Shown here: piece after piece, positions 45,380-53,780 of the stretch
Layout of the letters: the number at the start of each line of letters is the position of its first letter
Position numbering within the stretch: position 1 is the first letter of the stretch
Source: JBMOKT01 sp049323895
GTDB taxonomy: Bacteria; Bacillota; Peptococcia; Peptococcales; BICA1-8
Direction: 5' to 3'
Assembly (NCBI GenBank): GCA_049323895.1
Contig: JBMOKT010000025.1
Location: 1 to 64,000 of the forward strand
Length of the DNA: 64,000 bases
Notes under the pieces: generated by a model
What the model saw: only the letters and a program-made list of their open reading frames with translations
The model's database searches: none
What the model was told of the DNA's origin: nothing
Made by a program: the position numbers and the translations under genes

Positions 45380-45730
45380 TCAAATACTCCATCCGGTTCT
45401 TTCTGTCATACTTAAAAGGTTCAAGGTTTTCTCAACTTTTTGGAAATCAATAAACCGGCTTTCTCTAAAAATTTCTTTGCCTTTATGCATAATTAAAATT
45501 GTCGGTACTGTAAATATTAAGAATTGTCCTGCAATCTCTGCATGTTCATCAATATTAATTCGTGCTACTTTAATTGGATAATCATCCACTAAATTTATTA
45601 ACTTCGGTAAAATAGCATGGCAAACATTACAATTTGAAGAACTAAAATAAAGAATAAACGGTTTTTCTCCTGCCATAAGCTGTTTTATTTTTCCATTTGA
45701 ATCAATGGTAATAACCGATTCAGTGCTCAT
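45380..45730 (-). CDS. Thioredoxin-family protein with CNVC active site
   Basis: A 116-residue single thioredoxin domain. The active site reads SSSNCNVCHAILPKL, so the classic CGPC is CNVC. The cis-proline is in FTVPTILIMHKG, and the domain order (beta-alpha-beta, then helix and C-terminal sheet) is complete. It has no signal peptide and should act in the cytosol. The altered CxxC would shift redox potential and partner choice, so reductase of a special partner or an isomerase-like role is possible. It stands alone between decayed sequences. Confidence 0.82.
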   Translation of the reverse strand: MSTESVITIDSNGKIKQLMAGEKPFILYFSSSNCNVCHAILPKLINLVDDYPIKVARINIDEHAEIAGQFLIFTVPTILIMHKGKEIFRESRFIDFQKVEKTLNLLSMTERTGWSI

Positions 45731-45810
45731 TGTTATAATTCTCCTAAATTAATTTTATGGTCTCTATCGTATTATTGAAAAGGATTAAAAGCATTGGGGA
45801 CAGTTTAGAA

Positions 45811-45927
45811 TCACCGTCTCAACTGCCTTGCAGCTACTTCAGGCACAAGCAAGTTAAAGGCAATATAGTCATGTATTCTCCGCAAATCAGCATCCGCTTT
45901 ATCCTTAGTTATTATCGCATATTTCAT
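45811..45927 (-). pseudogene. RelE/ParE-family toxin, truncated
   Basis: From ATG at 45927 the minus strand reads MKYAIITKDKADADLRRIHD and then YIAFNLLVPEVAARQL, the N-terminal third of a RelE/ParE toxin. It stops after 38 codons; the remaining two thirds, including catalytic residues, are missing. The break lies where the REP-like GATTCTAAACTGTCCCC begins. The start overlaps the antitoxin remnant stop as ATGA, the usual pair arrangement. Confidence 0.75.
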
Positions 45928-46074
45928 ATGCCATAATCTTTACTAATCTCTGCAAAAGCCTCCGCTGCCGGCTTAGTTTTTCTTTTTCACAAAATCACCA
46001 TATCCTTTTTCCAATTCAGCGTTTAACTCGTCTTGCGTAAAATCGGCAATTGCAACAGGTTTTGGGGTCGTGTT
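45924..46074 (-). pseudogene. RelB/DinJ-family antitoxin, C-terminal remnant
   Basis: The minus strand reads KPVAIADFTQDELNAELEKG, which is typical of the C-terminal half of RelB/DinJ antitoxins. It reaches a stop at 45973-45975, then continues in another frame as KTKPAAEAFAEISKDYGI with its natural stop at 45924. The N-terminal ribbon-helix-helix domain is absent. A one-base shift at the A-run AAAAAGAAAAA explains the internal break. Together with the truncated toxin it is a dead toxin-antitoxin pair. Confidence 0.72.
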
Positions 46075-46237
46075 TTTTAGGTGTCATAATCAATACCGTC
46101 AACCTTTGCCCAAAGATACCTAAATCTTCAACATATGGTGGCTTCAGCCCACTTTCCCTAAATGCTTCTGCTAGAGTTGCATCAGAAATCATTGCCTCAG
46201 GTTCAATTATCTTTTTTGCCTCGGGCTTTCTGTGCAT
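46016..46237 (-). CDS. Uncertain small ORF, 73 aa
   Basis: This frame starts MHRKPEAKKIIEPEAMISDA with AGGA six bases upstream. I do not recognise it. Its last third overlaps the antitoxin remnant in a different frame (KTCCNCRFYARRVKR), so that end is not native. A longer reading from 46369 runs through the terminator hairpin of the fapA transcript and is not credible. It may be the 5' piece of a gene broken by the same event that removed the antitoxin N-terminus, or no gene at all. Confidence 0.3.
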   Translation of the reverse strand: MHRKPEAKKIIEPEAMISDATLAEAFRESGLKPPYVEDLGIFGQRLTVLIMTPKKHDPKTCCNCRFYARRVKR

Positions 46238-46282
46238 TACCGTTCCTGACTTCGCCGGACAAGCTGTTAAACCTGCAGTATA

Positions 46283-46319
46283 AAATACCAGGCTATCTAG
46301 CTTTAAACTAGATACCTGG
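46283..46319 (-). terminator. Intrinsic terminator after fapA-like gene
   Basis: On the minus strand CCAGGTATCTAG pairs with CTAGATAgCCTGG (one bulge), followed by TATTTTAT. It lies 55 bases after the stop of the FapA-like gene and ends that operon. Confidence 0.7.
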
Positions 46320-46373
46320 CCGGACAAGGGTGAGCAGCAACTGAGCACTGACGATGTTAAGTTGCTCAATGGG

Positions 46374-48362
46374 TTATATAAAGCTTTCCATTTTAACAGT
46401 TCCCCTATTTCCCAGAAACACTTTCACTTGGCTCAGATCATCTTCGAAAATATAGGAACGATTGCCTATCAGCACAGAAGTTTCTTGATAAACCCTGTTG
46501 AAAAAGACAACAGCTTCTTCTGGTACCTTAATCTTTACCTTGCCGGCAGACAGTCCTGGTGAGCCTGCTTCATCCAGGGAAACATTGTCCCGGGCAGATA
46601 TCTCACCACCCCGGAAAACCCCTTTAACTTTCACCTGTTTCCCGGCTGTCAGAGTCGAATGATAGCAGCCCTGTTCCGCTACAATGATGCTGCCGCTGGC
46701 ATCAAGGATGCTGTTTTGTACATAGGAACAAATAATATCGCCCGGCTGATCCGGTATTGCTTCCAAAAGCCTGGTAATATTTTGTTTCTTACCCAGGATA
46801 TTTTCCAGTTCGTCCGGCATGGAAAAATCCTGTTTTGCCTGGAGATTAGTCAGGTTCTTAATGTCCTGCACCACTGCTCTAATGGTGGGAGGGAAAGGCA
46901 GATCCACCCCTGTAATAGCTGCGGCATATTCAGTGAGAAGTTTCTCGGTACGGCTTTTGTTTTTATCCATCAGAAACCAGACAATTCCGTTGAGAAGTTT
47001 TTTGTCTATTTTCTCCTTGTATTGGGGGTGCTCTTTTATCCTGGTTGTTTCCTCAGTAATGCCCTCCAGAATCTCTCCTAATTCATCAAGCAAAGGGGCA
47101 ATCCTGTTGTAAAAAGATTTTAGACCTCCCGCCCGAACCTCTGTTCCGATGAGCTTGCCTCGGCATACCACCCTGCCTCCGGCTTGGACCACGGCACCAA
47201 CAATGTCCCCCATTACTGTGATATTGCCGTGGGCAGCAACCTTCATTCCTTCACTGACATTGCCAAGGATCAGCAGGTCGCCGTGATAGCGCAGGTTGCC
47301 GCTTTTTAAATCCACATCACCAGGGTGAACCATCAACTGTACAATCTTGAGATACGCTTCCCGGTAGCCTTCCAGCACAGGACGCCCGGCACGAAGAGCA
47401 ACGGCTTTACGGCCGTCTTCACTGATACTGACTCCCTCTTTTACTTTTAGGGAAGCTTCTTTAAGCGGTCTGGGCAGAACGGTTTCACCTGTCACTTTTT
47501 TGCCCGGGGTTCCCGGAACCGGCGGATACAAAACCGCCAATACTTCTCCCTCTTTGACCGAGGGAAAAGAATAACGCTCCCAGTAGTTAATAGATTCATC
47601 TTTCCCATATGTTATCTCCACAGGGGTCAGATCAAACAGGTATTCCACAAAGCCATCCCGTCCCTGCCGCACCGGTTCCCCCTGGGCTGCAATCCGCCAG
47701 CTGCCATCAGCGACAGCTGCTGTACGGCTGATTTCCTCATGTTCCAGTCCAAAGACCACCCCTTGCTCCCGCAAGGCTGCTTCCACTTCCGCAGCATTAA
47801 CTGTCTTTTTTTCTTCCCGGTGACCCTTGGTCAGCAGTTGAAGTACACTCTGGGCATTCTGCTCCGCCAATTCATGGCGCACTGTAACCTGGGGAGTAAC
47901 TTGCACCCTGGCTGTATAGCCATCCTCAGAAATCTTCACCTTTACTCCGGCCTGCTGCACTCCTTCTTCTAAAGATTCTACCTCGATTTCTTCATCTTCC
48001 CGCACCGGACGGGAGCCATATACAGTCACTCCATTAACACGCAGGATGACTCCGGGAGTGGGAATAATGACAGCCGGTTTCCCCCTGCCAACAGGACCAT
48101 ATACCCTCAGTCGGCCTCCTCTTACTTCGACCATTCCTTCCTCGTCCGAATCCACGGTTTGCACCTGCAGTCCCTTGTTTTTCTCTGATTTTAAAGTGAC
48201 CTTAACAGTCACCGGACGTGCACCCAGTCCTAAGAAGCCTTTCCGACCTTCTTCCAAAACTTCAACCTGTATCTGATTTTCATCAACTTGCAGAAACTTC
48301 TTCGCCATTATTCGTGCATCTTTAACACTTTTGCCCTGGATAACCATCTCCCTGTCTTTCAT
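46374..48362 (-). CDS. Jag_N-FapA (DUF342) family protein
   Basis: A 662-residue protein. The N-terminal 55 residues are a Jag_N domain (VIQGKSVKDARIMAKKFL, then GRKGFLGLG). The rest is a FapA/DUF342 protein with the beta-helical block HGDLLILGNVSEGMKVAAHG and a coiled-coil insert near residue 430-480. FapA proteins are cell-surface or polymer-associated factors of unclear biochemical role, linked elsewhere to flagellar or cell-shape control. The ATG at 48362 has GGGAGG upstream. It follows the KaiC-like gene by 25 bases and is the last gene of the cyclic-di-GMP operon. Confidence 0.85.
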   Translation of the reverse strand: MKDREMVIQGKSVKDARIMAKKFLQVDENQIQVEVLEEGRKGFLGLGARPVTVKVTLKSEKNKGLQVQTVDSDEEGMVEVRGGRLRVYGPVGRGKPAVIIPTPGVILRVNGVTVYGSRPVREDEEIEVESLEEGVQQAGVKVKISEDGYTARVQVTPQVTVRHELAEQNAQSVLQLLTKGHREEKKTVNAAEVEAALREQGVVFGLEHEEISRTAAVADGSWRIAAQGEPVRQGRDGFVEYLFDLTPVEITYGKDESINYWERYSFPSVKEGEVLAVLYPPVPGTPGKKVTGETVLPRPLKEASLKVKEGVSISEDGRKAVALRAGRPVLEGYREAYLKIVQLMVHPGDVDLKSGNLRYHGDLLILGNVSEGMKVAAHGNITVMGDIVGAVVQAGGRVVCRGKLIGTEVRAGGLKSFYNRIAPLLDELGEILEGITEETTRIKEHPQYKEKIDKKLLNGIVWFLMDKNKSRTEKLLTEYAAAITGVDLPFPPTIRAVVQDIKNLTNLQAKQDFSMPDELENILGKKQNITRLLEAIPDQPGDIICSYVQNSILDASGSIIVAEQGCYHSTLTAGKQVKVKGVFRGGEISARDNVSLDEAGSPGLSAGKVKIKVPEEAVVFFNRVYQETSVLIGNRSYIFEDDLSQVKVFLGNRGTVKMESFI

Positions 48363-48387
48363 CTGGATACCTCCCGGGACCTGACAA

Positions 48388-49869
48388 TCATTGTCCGCTG
48401 TTAGCTCGACTAACACTGCGAGGGGTTTCGGACAATATGCCGTTATAATGCTGGAAGGAAAGTTTTTTACCCATCTCTTCAGGGTTTATCCTGCGCAGTT
48501 GAATACCTTTTTCTTCAATAAGATATTCACGGATGTCTTTATCGTGGGCGCCCCCGCGCATCTTAACCACCAGCAGGGCTTTCCTCAATTCCGTGCCCAG
48601 TTCCACATAACGAAGCAGAATAATAGCATCTACTAAAAATGAAACTTTGTGGAAGGTGATGGTATTAATCCCCAGCAGTTCATCCACCTCTGTGATGAGG
48701 ATGGAGGTAATGCCGTTGTTTTTAAAATAATTTATCAGAGCGTGGATGTAGTCCTTATAGAGAGCCGGATCATCCACACATCCCTCATAATTGCTGATAG
48801 TATCAATGACTACCCTCTTAATCCCTTTTTCCCTGACCATCTTCTTGATGATACAAAAATGTTCATTAATGTCAAGTTCTACCGGAGAAGTGCAGAGGGT
48901 AAAGACTTTTTTCTGGTCCAGCAATTCCCCAAAGTCAAAGCCCAGGGTTGCGGCATTCCTTGTGATTTGCGAAGGATGTTCTTCCAGATCCACCAATAAA
49001 CCGGGCTCGTCTACTGCTGCCCCTTGCATAAGAAACTGCAAGCCCAAAAGGGATTTGCCTGCCCCTGAGCCTCCGGCCAAAAGGAGTGAATTCCCCTCAA
49101 TCAACCCGCCGCCCAGCATCTGGTCCAATTCCATAACGCCGAAGCCGTTTCTCTTTTGGGAACCGGGCTGAAAATCAGGGACGGCTCTCGGAGCGGTAAT
49201 CCGGGGAAATACCTCCAGCCCCTGCCCAGTAATCTTAAATGTATGGCGACCGGTAATGAAATTCTGCCCGCGGCTTTTCATCACCTGCAGGTACCTGGTA
49301 GACATGTGTCCTTTTACTTCCTGGCTTAAAACAAGAACCGAGTCTACAGCATACTCCTCAAAGCCCAAACGCTCCTTTTCCCCGGATGCTTCAGCAATTA
49401 TAAATGGCGTCAGACCTTCGCGCTTGAAAGCGTTGACCATTTTATTAAATAGCTCCCGCAGCTTGACAGGTTCCTGTTCCATGCGCTGCAGGTGGGTAAT
49501 GCTGTCCACCACCACACGTTTAGCACCTATTTCCTTGATCAGGTCAGTCAGGAAACTCTCTTTGGTCCCCAACTGTTCCTGGACCAGTTGGGGTGAGGTG
49601 CACATTACCCGCAGTTTGTTCTCCCTTTCCAGTTTTTTCAGATCCCAGCCCATGTTCTGGGCATCTCGGTAAATCAGTTGGGGAAATTCCTCAAAGCTGA
49701 TAATCAGTCCCGGCTCGTTGCATTCTGCAATCCCATGGTAAAGAAACTGCAGAGCCAAGGTAGTTTTGCCGCTTCCCGGAGGGCCTTTAACCAATACACT
49801 GTTTTCCCGGGGAATTCCCCCGTGCAAAACTTCATCGAGTCCGGTAATTCCGGTTTGTATGTTTGACAC
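48388..49869 (-). CDS. KaiC-like two-domain RecA-family ATPase
   Basis: A 493-residue protein with two KaiC/RadA-type RecA domains. Domain one has GITGLDEVLHGGIPRENSVL and Walker A GPPGSGKTT at about 29-37; domain two has GVMELDQMLGGGLIEGNSLL and Walker A GGSGAGKSL at about 262-270. Each has the EEFPQ/LEEHPSQ catalytic-glutamate region. No KaiA or KaiB gene is nearby, so a circadian clock is not implied. Such bacterial KaiC homologues are linked to signalling and stress. The GTG at 49869 has GGAGGA upstream. Its place after winged-helix and cyclic-di-GMP genes suggests an ATP-driven signalling or regulator role, which is inference. Confidence 0.87.
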   Translation of the reverse strand: MSNIQTGITGLDEVLHGGIPRENSVLVKGPPGSGKTTLALQFLYHGIAECNEPGLIISFEEFPQLIYRDAQNMGWDLKKLERENKLRVMCTSPQLVQEQLGTKESFLTDLIKEIGAKRVVVDSITHLQRMEQEPVKLRELFNKMVNAFKREGLTPFIIAEASGEKERLGFEEYAVDSVLVLSQEVKGHMSTRYLQVMKSRGQNFITGRHTFKITGQGLEVFPRITAPRAVPDFQPGSQKRNGFGVMELDQMLGGGLIEGNSLLLAGGSGAGKSLLGLQFLMQGAAVDEPGLLVDLEEHPSQITRNAATLGFDFGELLDQKKVFTLCTSPVELDINEHFCIIKKMVREKGIKRVVIDTISNYEGCVDDPALYKDYIHALINYFKNNGITSILITEVDELLGINTITFHKVSFLVDAIILLRYVELGTELRKALLVVKMRGGAHDKDIREYLIEEKGIQLRRINPEEMGKKLSFQHYNGILSETPRSVSRANSGQ

Positions 49870-49925
49870 CAAGTTTCCTCCTAACATTCTTTAACTGAAA
49901 TCCCATCATTAAATCCCTGTTTTGC

Positions 49926-50228
49926 TTAAGATGCTTTGGTTCTGCGCTGGGCATAGAATTCCGTAATGAGCTGATGTACTTCCTCTAGCATCTGAGAATT
50001 TCCTGTCATTCTGTAGTACGAATGGCTTGTTCCCTGCTTAACCAATAATCGCATTTGGCATAGTTCTTCCATTTCACAGGTTATCTCTTTCTTATGCATT
50101 CCTACCCACATTGAGATTCCTTCCAGGTCATCTACGGTAAAAGGATTGTTATAGAAAAAGAGCAGCAATTGCATTTTAATGCCTGACTTTTTGATGCTTT
50201 GCAAACTTTCCTGAGTTACTTGGGACAT
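49926..50228 (-). CDS. Small winged-helix protein
   Basis: A 100-residue protein with a winged-helix pattern: MQLLLFFYNNPFTVDDLEGI, then helix MHKKEITCEMEELCQMRLLV and a wing TSHSYYRMTG. Its order and spacing closely match residues 15-90 of the GGDEF protein encoded just upstream (MDLLAFFHRNPYVIGQVEDI), so the two are paralogous modules. It may bind DNA or act as a protein adaptor to the KaiC-like ATPase encoded next. It has no effector domain of its own. Confidence 0.7.
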   Translation of the reverse strand: MSQVTQESLQSIKKSGIKMQLLLFFYNNPFTVDDLEGISMWVGMHKKEITCEMEELCQMRLLVKQGTSHSYYRMTGNSQMLEEVHQLITEFYAQRRTKAS

Positions 50229-50267
50229 AGGAGACCCCCCTCGTTTTCTATAAATTTCTTTAAGTTC

Positions 50268-51620
50268 TTACCCACAACACCTGTTCCTCCCCGATTCTTT
50301 GGCCCGGTAGAGAGCCAGGTCAGCCTGTTTTACCAGCTCTTCCATGGACCCCGCCTGCTCGGGATAATTGCTGACCCCGATACTGATGGTCACCTGGGGC
50401 TTCTTTCTTTTTTGAGTAAACTTGTCCTCTACCGCCTGGCGAAGGCGTTCCGCCGCTAATAAGGCTCCCTTTATGTCAACATCAGGCAGCAGGACTGCAA
50501 ATTCTTCTCCCCCAAAGCGGCAAATCACATCAGTTTCCCGCAGTTCTTTTTTAAAAACAGCGGCAACCTGCTGCAAGTGCCTGTTTCCTTCCTGGTGCCC
50601 GAGAACATCATTTACCTTCTTAAAATGATCCAGATCTATCATCAGCAGGCTGAGGGTACCTGTGCGGCGTTTGACCCGTGCTGTTTCTTCCTGCAGTCTT
50701 TTCTGGAAAAACCGGTAGTTATATAAACCTGTCAGTTCATCAACAAGTGCTAATTTTTGATAATGCTGAAGCATTGTCCTGTTCTTTAGATGCTGTATGG
50801 CTTGCTGACCTAGCTTTATCAGGATATCCAGCCGGTAATCCTGTAAAATTTCCGGGGAAGGATTGACAATCGCTAACAGACCTATAATTGATTTATCCTG
50901 GGTAAGACCCACCAATACGGCTCTGTTTATTTCCTCTTCCGCGTCCATTCTCATCCAGGGATATTCATGGCTCTCTAATAATACCGGTCTGGTTAAATCC
51001 ACCATCAGAGATAAACCTTTTTCCGCCAGTATAAGGGCAGTACTTCTTTTAATTCCTTTAGTAACACAGCAGGGATGGTTCTCGCCCGCAAAAATAGCAA
51101 TAGCTACTTTTTTCTCCCCGGTTATCCAGGTAGCTGCATCCCCTAGAAGATCCAGCTCTGTATACAAAACTGAGTCGTCCGGTCGAAACTGTTCCAGCCA
51201 ATTATTATGCACCGCCGCCTCAGCAAAACTTGATGAATCTTCTTTGACCACAGCTGCTTCTCCCTGTTGTGACTGATAGCTATCATTTCTGGGGTCGGAT
51301 ATAGTTGTCCGGTAAACATCAATCTCTTCATTGGCGGCAGTGAAATAGAAATCCATAAAAGCACTGACCAGCGGGAGGGTCGTTTCACTTGGCGCCAGCG
51401 TATAGCTGATGCCAGAAAGACCGGTTTTTTTCTTTAAAATCCTGCTTTGCACCAAATCCTCTAAGTCATCAGTCAGTTCTTCTATATTTACACCCAAACA
51501 GGTGGCAATATCTTCAACTTGACCGATAACATAGGGATTGCGATGAAAAAAAGCCAGCAAATCCATTTTTAATAGAGAATCAAGGTTATTCTCAACAAAA
51601 ACTCGGAGTTTTTCCTGCAC
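50268..51620 (-). CDS. Winged-helix/GAF/GGDEF diguanylate cyclase
   Basis: A 450-residue protein in three parts: a winged-helix module (about 15-90), a GAF-like sensor (about 165-290) and a GGDEF domain (about 300-450). The active site is RFGGEEFAVLLPD, and the inhibitory I-site RETD lies just upstream at the normal distance, so it should make cyclic di-GMP and be product-inhibited. There is no membrane segment. It is 39 bases before the free winged-helix gene and ten bases after the HD-GYP gene. An N-terminal winged helix on a cyclase is uncommon. Confidence 0.88.
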   Translation of the reverse strand: MQEKLRVFVENNLDSLLKMDLLAFFHRNPYVIGQVEDIATCLGVNIEELTDDLEDLVQSRILKKKTGLSGISYTLAPSETTLPLVSAFMDFYFTAANEEIDVYRTTISDPRNDSYQSQQGEAAVVKEDSSSFAEAAVHNNWLEQFRPDDSVLYTELDLLGDAATWITGEKKVAIAIFAGENHPCCVTKGIKRSTALILAEKGLSLMVDLTRPVLLESHEYPWMRMDAEEEINRAVLVGLTQDKSIIGLLAIVNPSPEILQDYRLDILIKLGQQAIQHLKNRTMLQHYQKLALVDELTGLYNYRFFQKRLQEETARVKRRTGTLSLLMIDLDHFKKVNDVLGHQEGNRHLQQVAAVFKKELRETDVICRFGGEEFAVLLPDVDIKGALLAAERLRQAVEDKFTQKRKKPQVTISIGVSNYPEQAGSMEELVKQADLALYRAKESGRNRCCG

Positions 51621-51630
51621 ATTGGCCTCC

Positions 51631-52755
51631 TCAAATATTTATTTCTTCCGGATATTCTTCTTTTAAGGCATCCAGAAATGCAGCGACTGTTTCCAGGTCA
51701 AACTGGCTCCCTGCATTTTGCCTTATTTCCCACACCGCCCTGCCAACCGAATATTCCCGCCGGTATGGACGATTGGCAGTCATGGCCTCAAAGGCATCTG
51801 CCACCGCAATAATTCTTGCTCCCAAGGGAATTTCGCTACCCTTAAGTCCGCGGGGATAGCCTTTGCCATCGTAGCGTTCATGATGGTGCAGGACTAAGGG
51901 TACAATTAAACTTAACGGACCTTCTTGTCCCAGTATCCTGGCACCGATTTCCGGATGCTCACAAATCATGGCATATTCCTTTTGGGTCAGTTGTCCAGGT
52001 TTTTGCAGGATGTCATCCCTGATGCCGATTTTACCGATATCATGCAGCAGTGCGCCCCGGCGCAGGTTTTCGATATCTTCCTGGGGAAGACCCATATGTA
52101 CTCCGGTCAGTACCGCATACCTGGTTACCCGCATGGAATGCATCCTGGTGTAGTTATCCTTAACATCGATAGCCATGGCTAAACTCTTGAGGAAGTTGAG
52201 ACCAAGACCGGAAATTTCGTTGTTTAGTCTGGCATTTTCCATAGATAACATAAGGTATTGGGTCAGGGCAGAGGCTGTTTTTATCTCGTTGGCGGTAAAA
52301 TCCCGTTGACCTCCGGCACTGCCGAGGGCAATAACTCCATAAGGTTGATATCCGATTGAAAGGGGTATATATAAAAGTGCGTCTGGCTCCTCCGCAGACC
52401 GGCTGGATAATGTTTTTCGCGAACTCTGGTTAAGTACAAAGACCTCTCTGTTTTTCAGGACTTGCCCTGCAATTCCCTGACCCAAATTCAAACGGCATTT
52501 TTTCACTTTAGCAGTTTTCAGTCCTTTAGATGCTTTGATGGTGAGTTCCCCTGTGATGTGTTCCAAAACCATTACGTATGCTTGCTCAACTTGCAATAGC
52601 TCAGTCAGCAGATCAAGAAAGCGTTCCAGCAAACCTTCCTGGGATAAGGGGATCTGTGATAGTTCGGATAGTTTTTGGAGTACGGCAAAATAATTGCGGA
52701 TTACTTTACTGGAATTTTCCTGCTCAGTTTGGAAATTATCTGATTCTGGCTGCAT
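51631..52755 (-). CDS. GAF/HD-GYP cyclic-di-GMP phosphodiesterase
   Basis: A 374-residue protein with an N-terminal GAF domain (about 25-175) and a C-terminal HD-GYP domain. The HD-GYP motifs are complete: HSMRVTRYAV, LLHDIGKIGI, HPEIGARIL and HHERYDGKGYP. It should hydrolyse cyclic di-GMP to pGpG or GMP. It is the first gene after a cyclic-di-GMP-I riboswitch, so its product should feed back on its own switch. The ATG has GGGGG upstream. Confidence 0.9.
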   Translation of the reverse strand: MQPESDNFQTEQENSSKVIRNYFAVLQKLSELSQIPLSQEGLLERFLDLLTELLQVEQAYVMVLEHITGELTIKASKGLKTAKVKKCRLNLGQGIAGQVLKNREVFVLNQSSRKTLSSRSAEEPDALLYIPLSIGYQPYGVIALGSAGGQRDFTANEIKTASALTQYLMLSMENARLNNEISGLGLNFLKSLAMAIDVKDNYTRMHSMRVTRYAVLTGVHMGLPQEDIENLRRGALLHDIGKIGIRDDILQKPGQLTQKEYAMICEHPEIGARILGQEGPLSLIVPLVLHHHERYDGKGYPRGLKGSEIPLGARIIAVADAFEAMTANRPYRREYSVGRAVWEIRQNAGSQFDLETVAAFLDALKEEYPEEINI

Positions 52756-52822
52756 ATAAAACCCCCGTATTCTAAGTTTTAAAAAATTAAAACTGCATCC
52801 TGCTCAGACTGGGGAAATATGC

Positions 52823-52869
52823 AAAAAAACCCCTTTACCGAAGAAATGTTATCGTCAGTGATCAGGGTC
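52823..52869 (-). terminator. Expression-platform terminator of riboswitch 1
   Basis: On the minus strand GACCCTGATCA...TAAAGGGG pairs around a long loop and is followed by seven T. It lies between the aptamer and the HD-GYP start, where it can act as the on/off stem. Confidence 0.6.
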
Positions 52870-52879
52870 ATATACAGTC

Positions 52880-52960
52880 TCTCCGGCAGCCTGGCAGTCT
52901 TGGCAATCCCTGCTTTAGACCCATGGCTTTGCGTCACACCCTTTCGGGTGCTTTGCCCTT
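52880..52960 (-). ncRNA. Cyclic-di-GMP-I (GEMM-I) riboswitch 1
   Basis: The minus strand reads GCAAAGCACCCGAAAGGGTG, then TGACGCAAAGCCATGGGTCTAAAG and a second stem ending CCAGGCTGCCGGAG. The P1b tetraloop, the conserved GACGCAAAGCC and the tetraloop-receptor CTAAAG region match the GEMM-I consensus. It lies 120 bases before the HD-GYP gene. Confidence 0.93.
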
Positions 52961-53204
52961 TAACAGAATATCAAATTGTCACTATTCAGGATTTAAAGCA
53001 TATAAGTGTTTTTTTCGATATTTTTAGATTTTTTCCTGCTTTTTCAGACATTTTTCACTAATATTTGGTAATAAAATTTTTTAATTCTAATCTCTCTTTG
53101 AAATAAATATCTGTAACAAAAACACTATTGTCTAAAAACTGTCGTATATTGTCAAACTAGTATTAATTTTTATTGTAACACTATAGGTATAGTTGTTCAA
53201 GATA

Positions 53205-53220
53205 TTTTTGGACTTACAGT
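53205..53220. promoter_or_regulatory. TTTTGGAC-type motif, copy 1
   Basis: TTTTTGGACTTACAGT lies 60 bases before the first XRE gene. Two related copies lie before the second XRE gene (55332, 55364). A shared regulator site is likely. Confidence 0.5.
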
Positions 53221-53280
53221 CACTAAGATGTCCTGGTATCTACTTGTACAATAGTACTGTTAAAGGGGGAGGTGACATAA

Positions 53281-53622
53281 ATGTCAAATATTCGACAAAT
53301 AGTGGGCCAAAATATCAGGCTTTTCAGACAAACTCAGGGGTTCACACAGGAATTGCTGGCTGAAAAACTGGACATCAGTGGTTCTTACATAGGCTACCTG
53401 GAAAGGGGTGCCAAAAGCCCTTCACTCGAATTGCTTGCGAAAATAGCTGATGTGCTCCAAGTTGAGCCGGAAGTTTTATTAACATCACCGAAAGGGGAAA
53501 AAAACCAAGAGCTGAAAAAACTTCTCAGCCTGCTTTCTGACAAGAAACCGGAGGAGATAATATTTATCAATGAGGTAGCAACTGCTTATTTTAAATCGTT
53601 AGATAAAAAAACGGTAAAATAA
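53281..53622 (+). CDS. XRE-family regulator, paralogue 1
   Basis: A 113-residue protein. The N-terminal HTH_3 domain starts IRQIVGQNIRLFRQTQGFTQ and has the recognition region SGSYIGYLERGAKSPS. The C-terminal tail (SLLSDKKPEEIIFINEVATA) is helical and probably mediates dimerisation, as in SinR-like proteins. The start has GGGGGAGGTGA upstream. It is divergent from the riboswitch 1 operon and is a close paralogue of the regulator at 55431, of equal length. Confidence 0.88.
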   Translation: MSNIRQIVGQNIRLFRQTQGFTQELLAEKLDISGSYIGYLERGAKSPSLELLAKIADVLQVEPEVLLTSPKGEKNQELKKLLSLLSDKKPEEIIFINEVATAYFKSLDKKTVK

Positions 53623-53680
53623 TTACAGTTTCCGTACTTACTGAAACAGTCCTTAAATATTTTGCAATTATGATGTTATA

Positions 53681-53727
53681 CAGAAAAACACCCATGCAAC
53701 AGTCAAAAAAGCGTTGGGGTGTTTTGG
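53681..53727. terminator. Bidirectional terminator
   Basis: AAAACACCC and GGGTGTTTT frame a long loop with an inner CAAC/GTTG pairing. It separates the plus-strand XRE gene from the minus-strand HD-GYP remnant. Confidence 0.75.
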
Positions 53728-53780
53728 TATGGCTTAATTTAACTATATCACTCATTACAAGTAGCTTTCGCCTAAGAAAA

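Noticed and set aside
46238..46369. Long version of the small ORF starting at 46369
   Set aside because: It would be encoded by the terminator hairpin of the fapA transcript and has no ribosome site.
48388..49869. Circadian clock protein KaiC
   Set aside because: No KaiA or KaiB and no cyanobacterial context; only the fold and two-domain layout are shared.
53641..53727. CRISPR or tandem repeat array
   Set aside because: No regular repeat-spacer pattern was found here or elsewhere in the window; the structure is a terminator.
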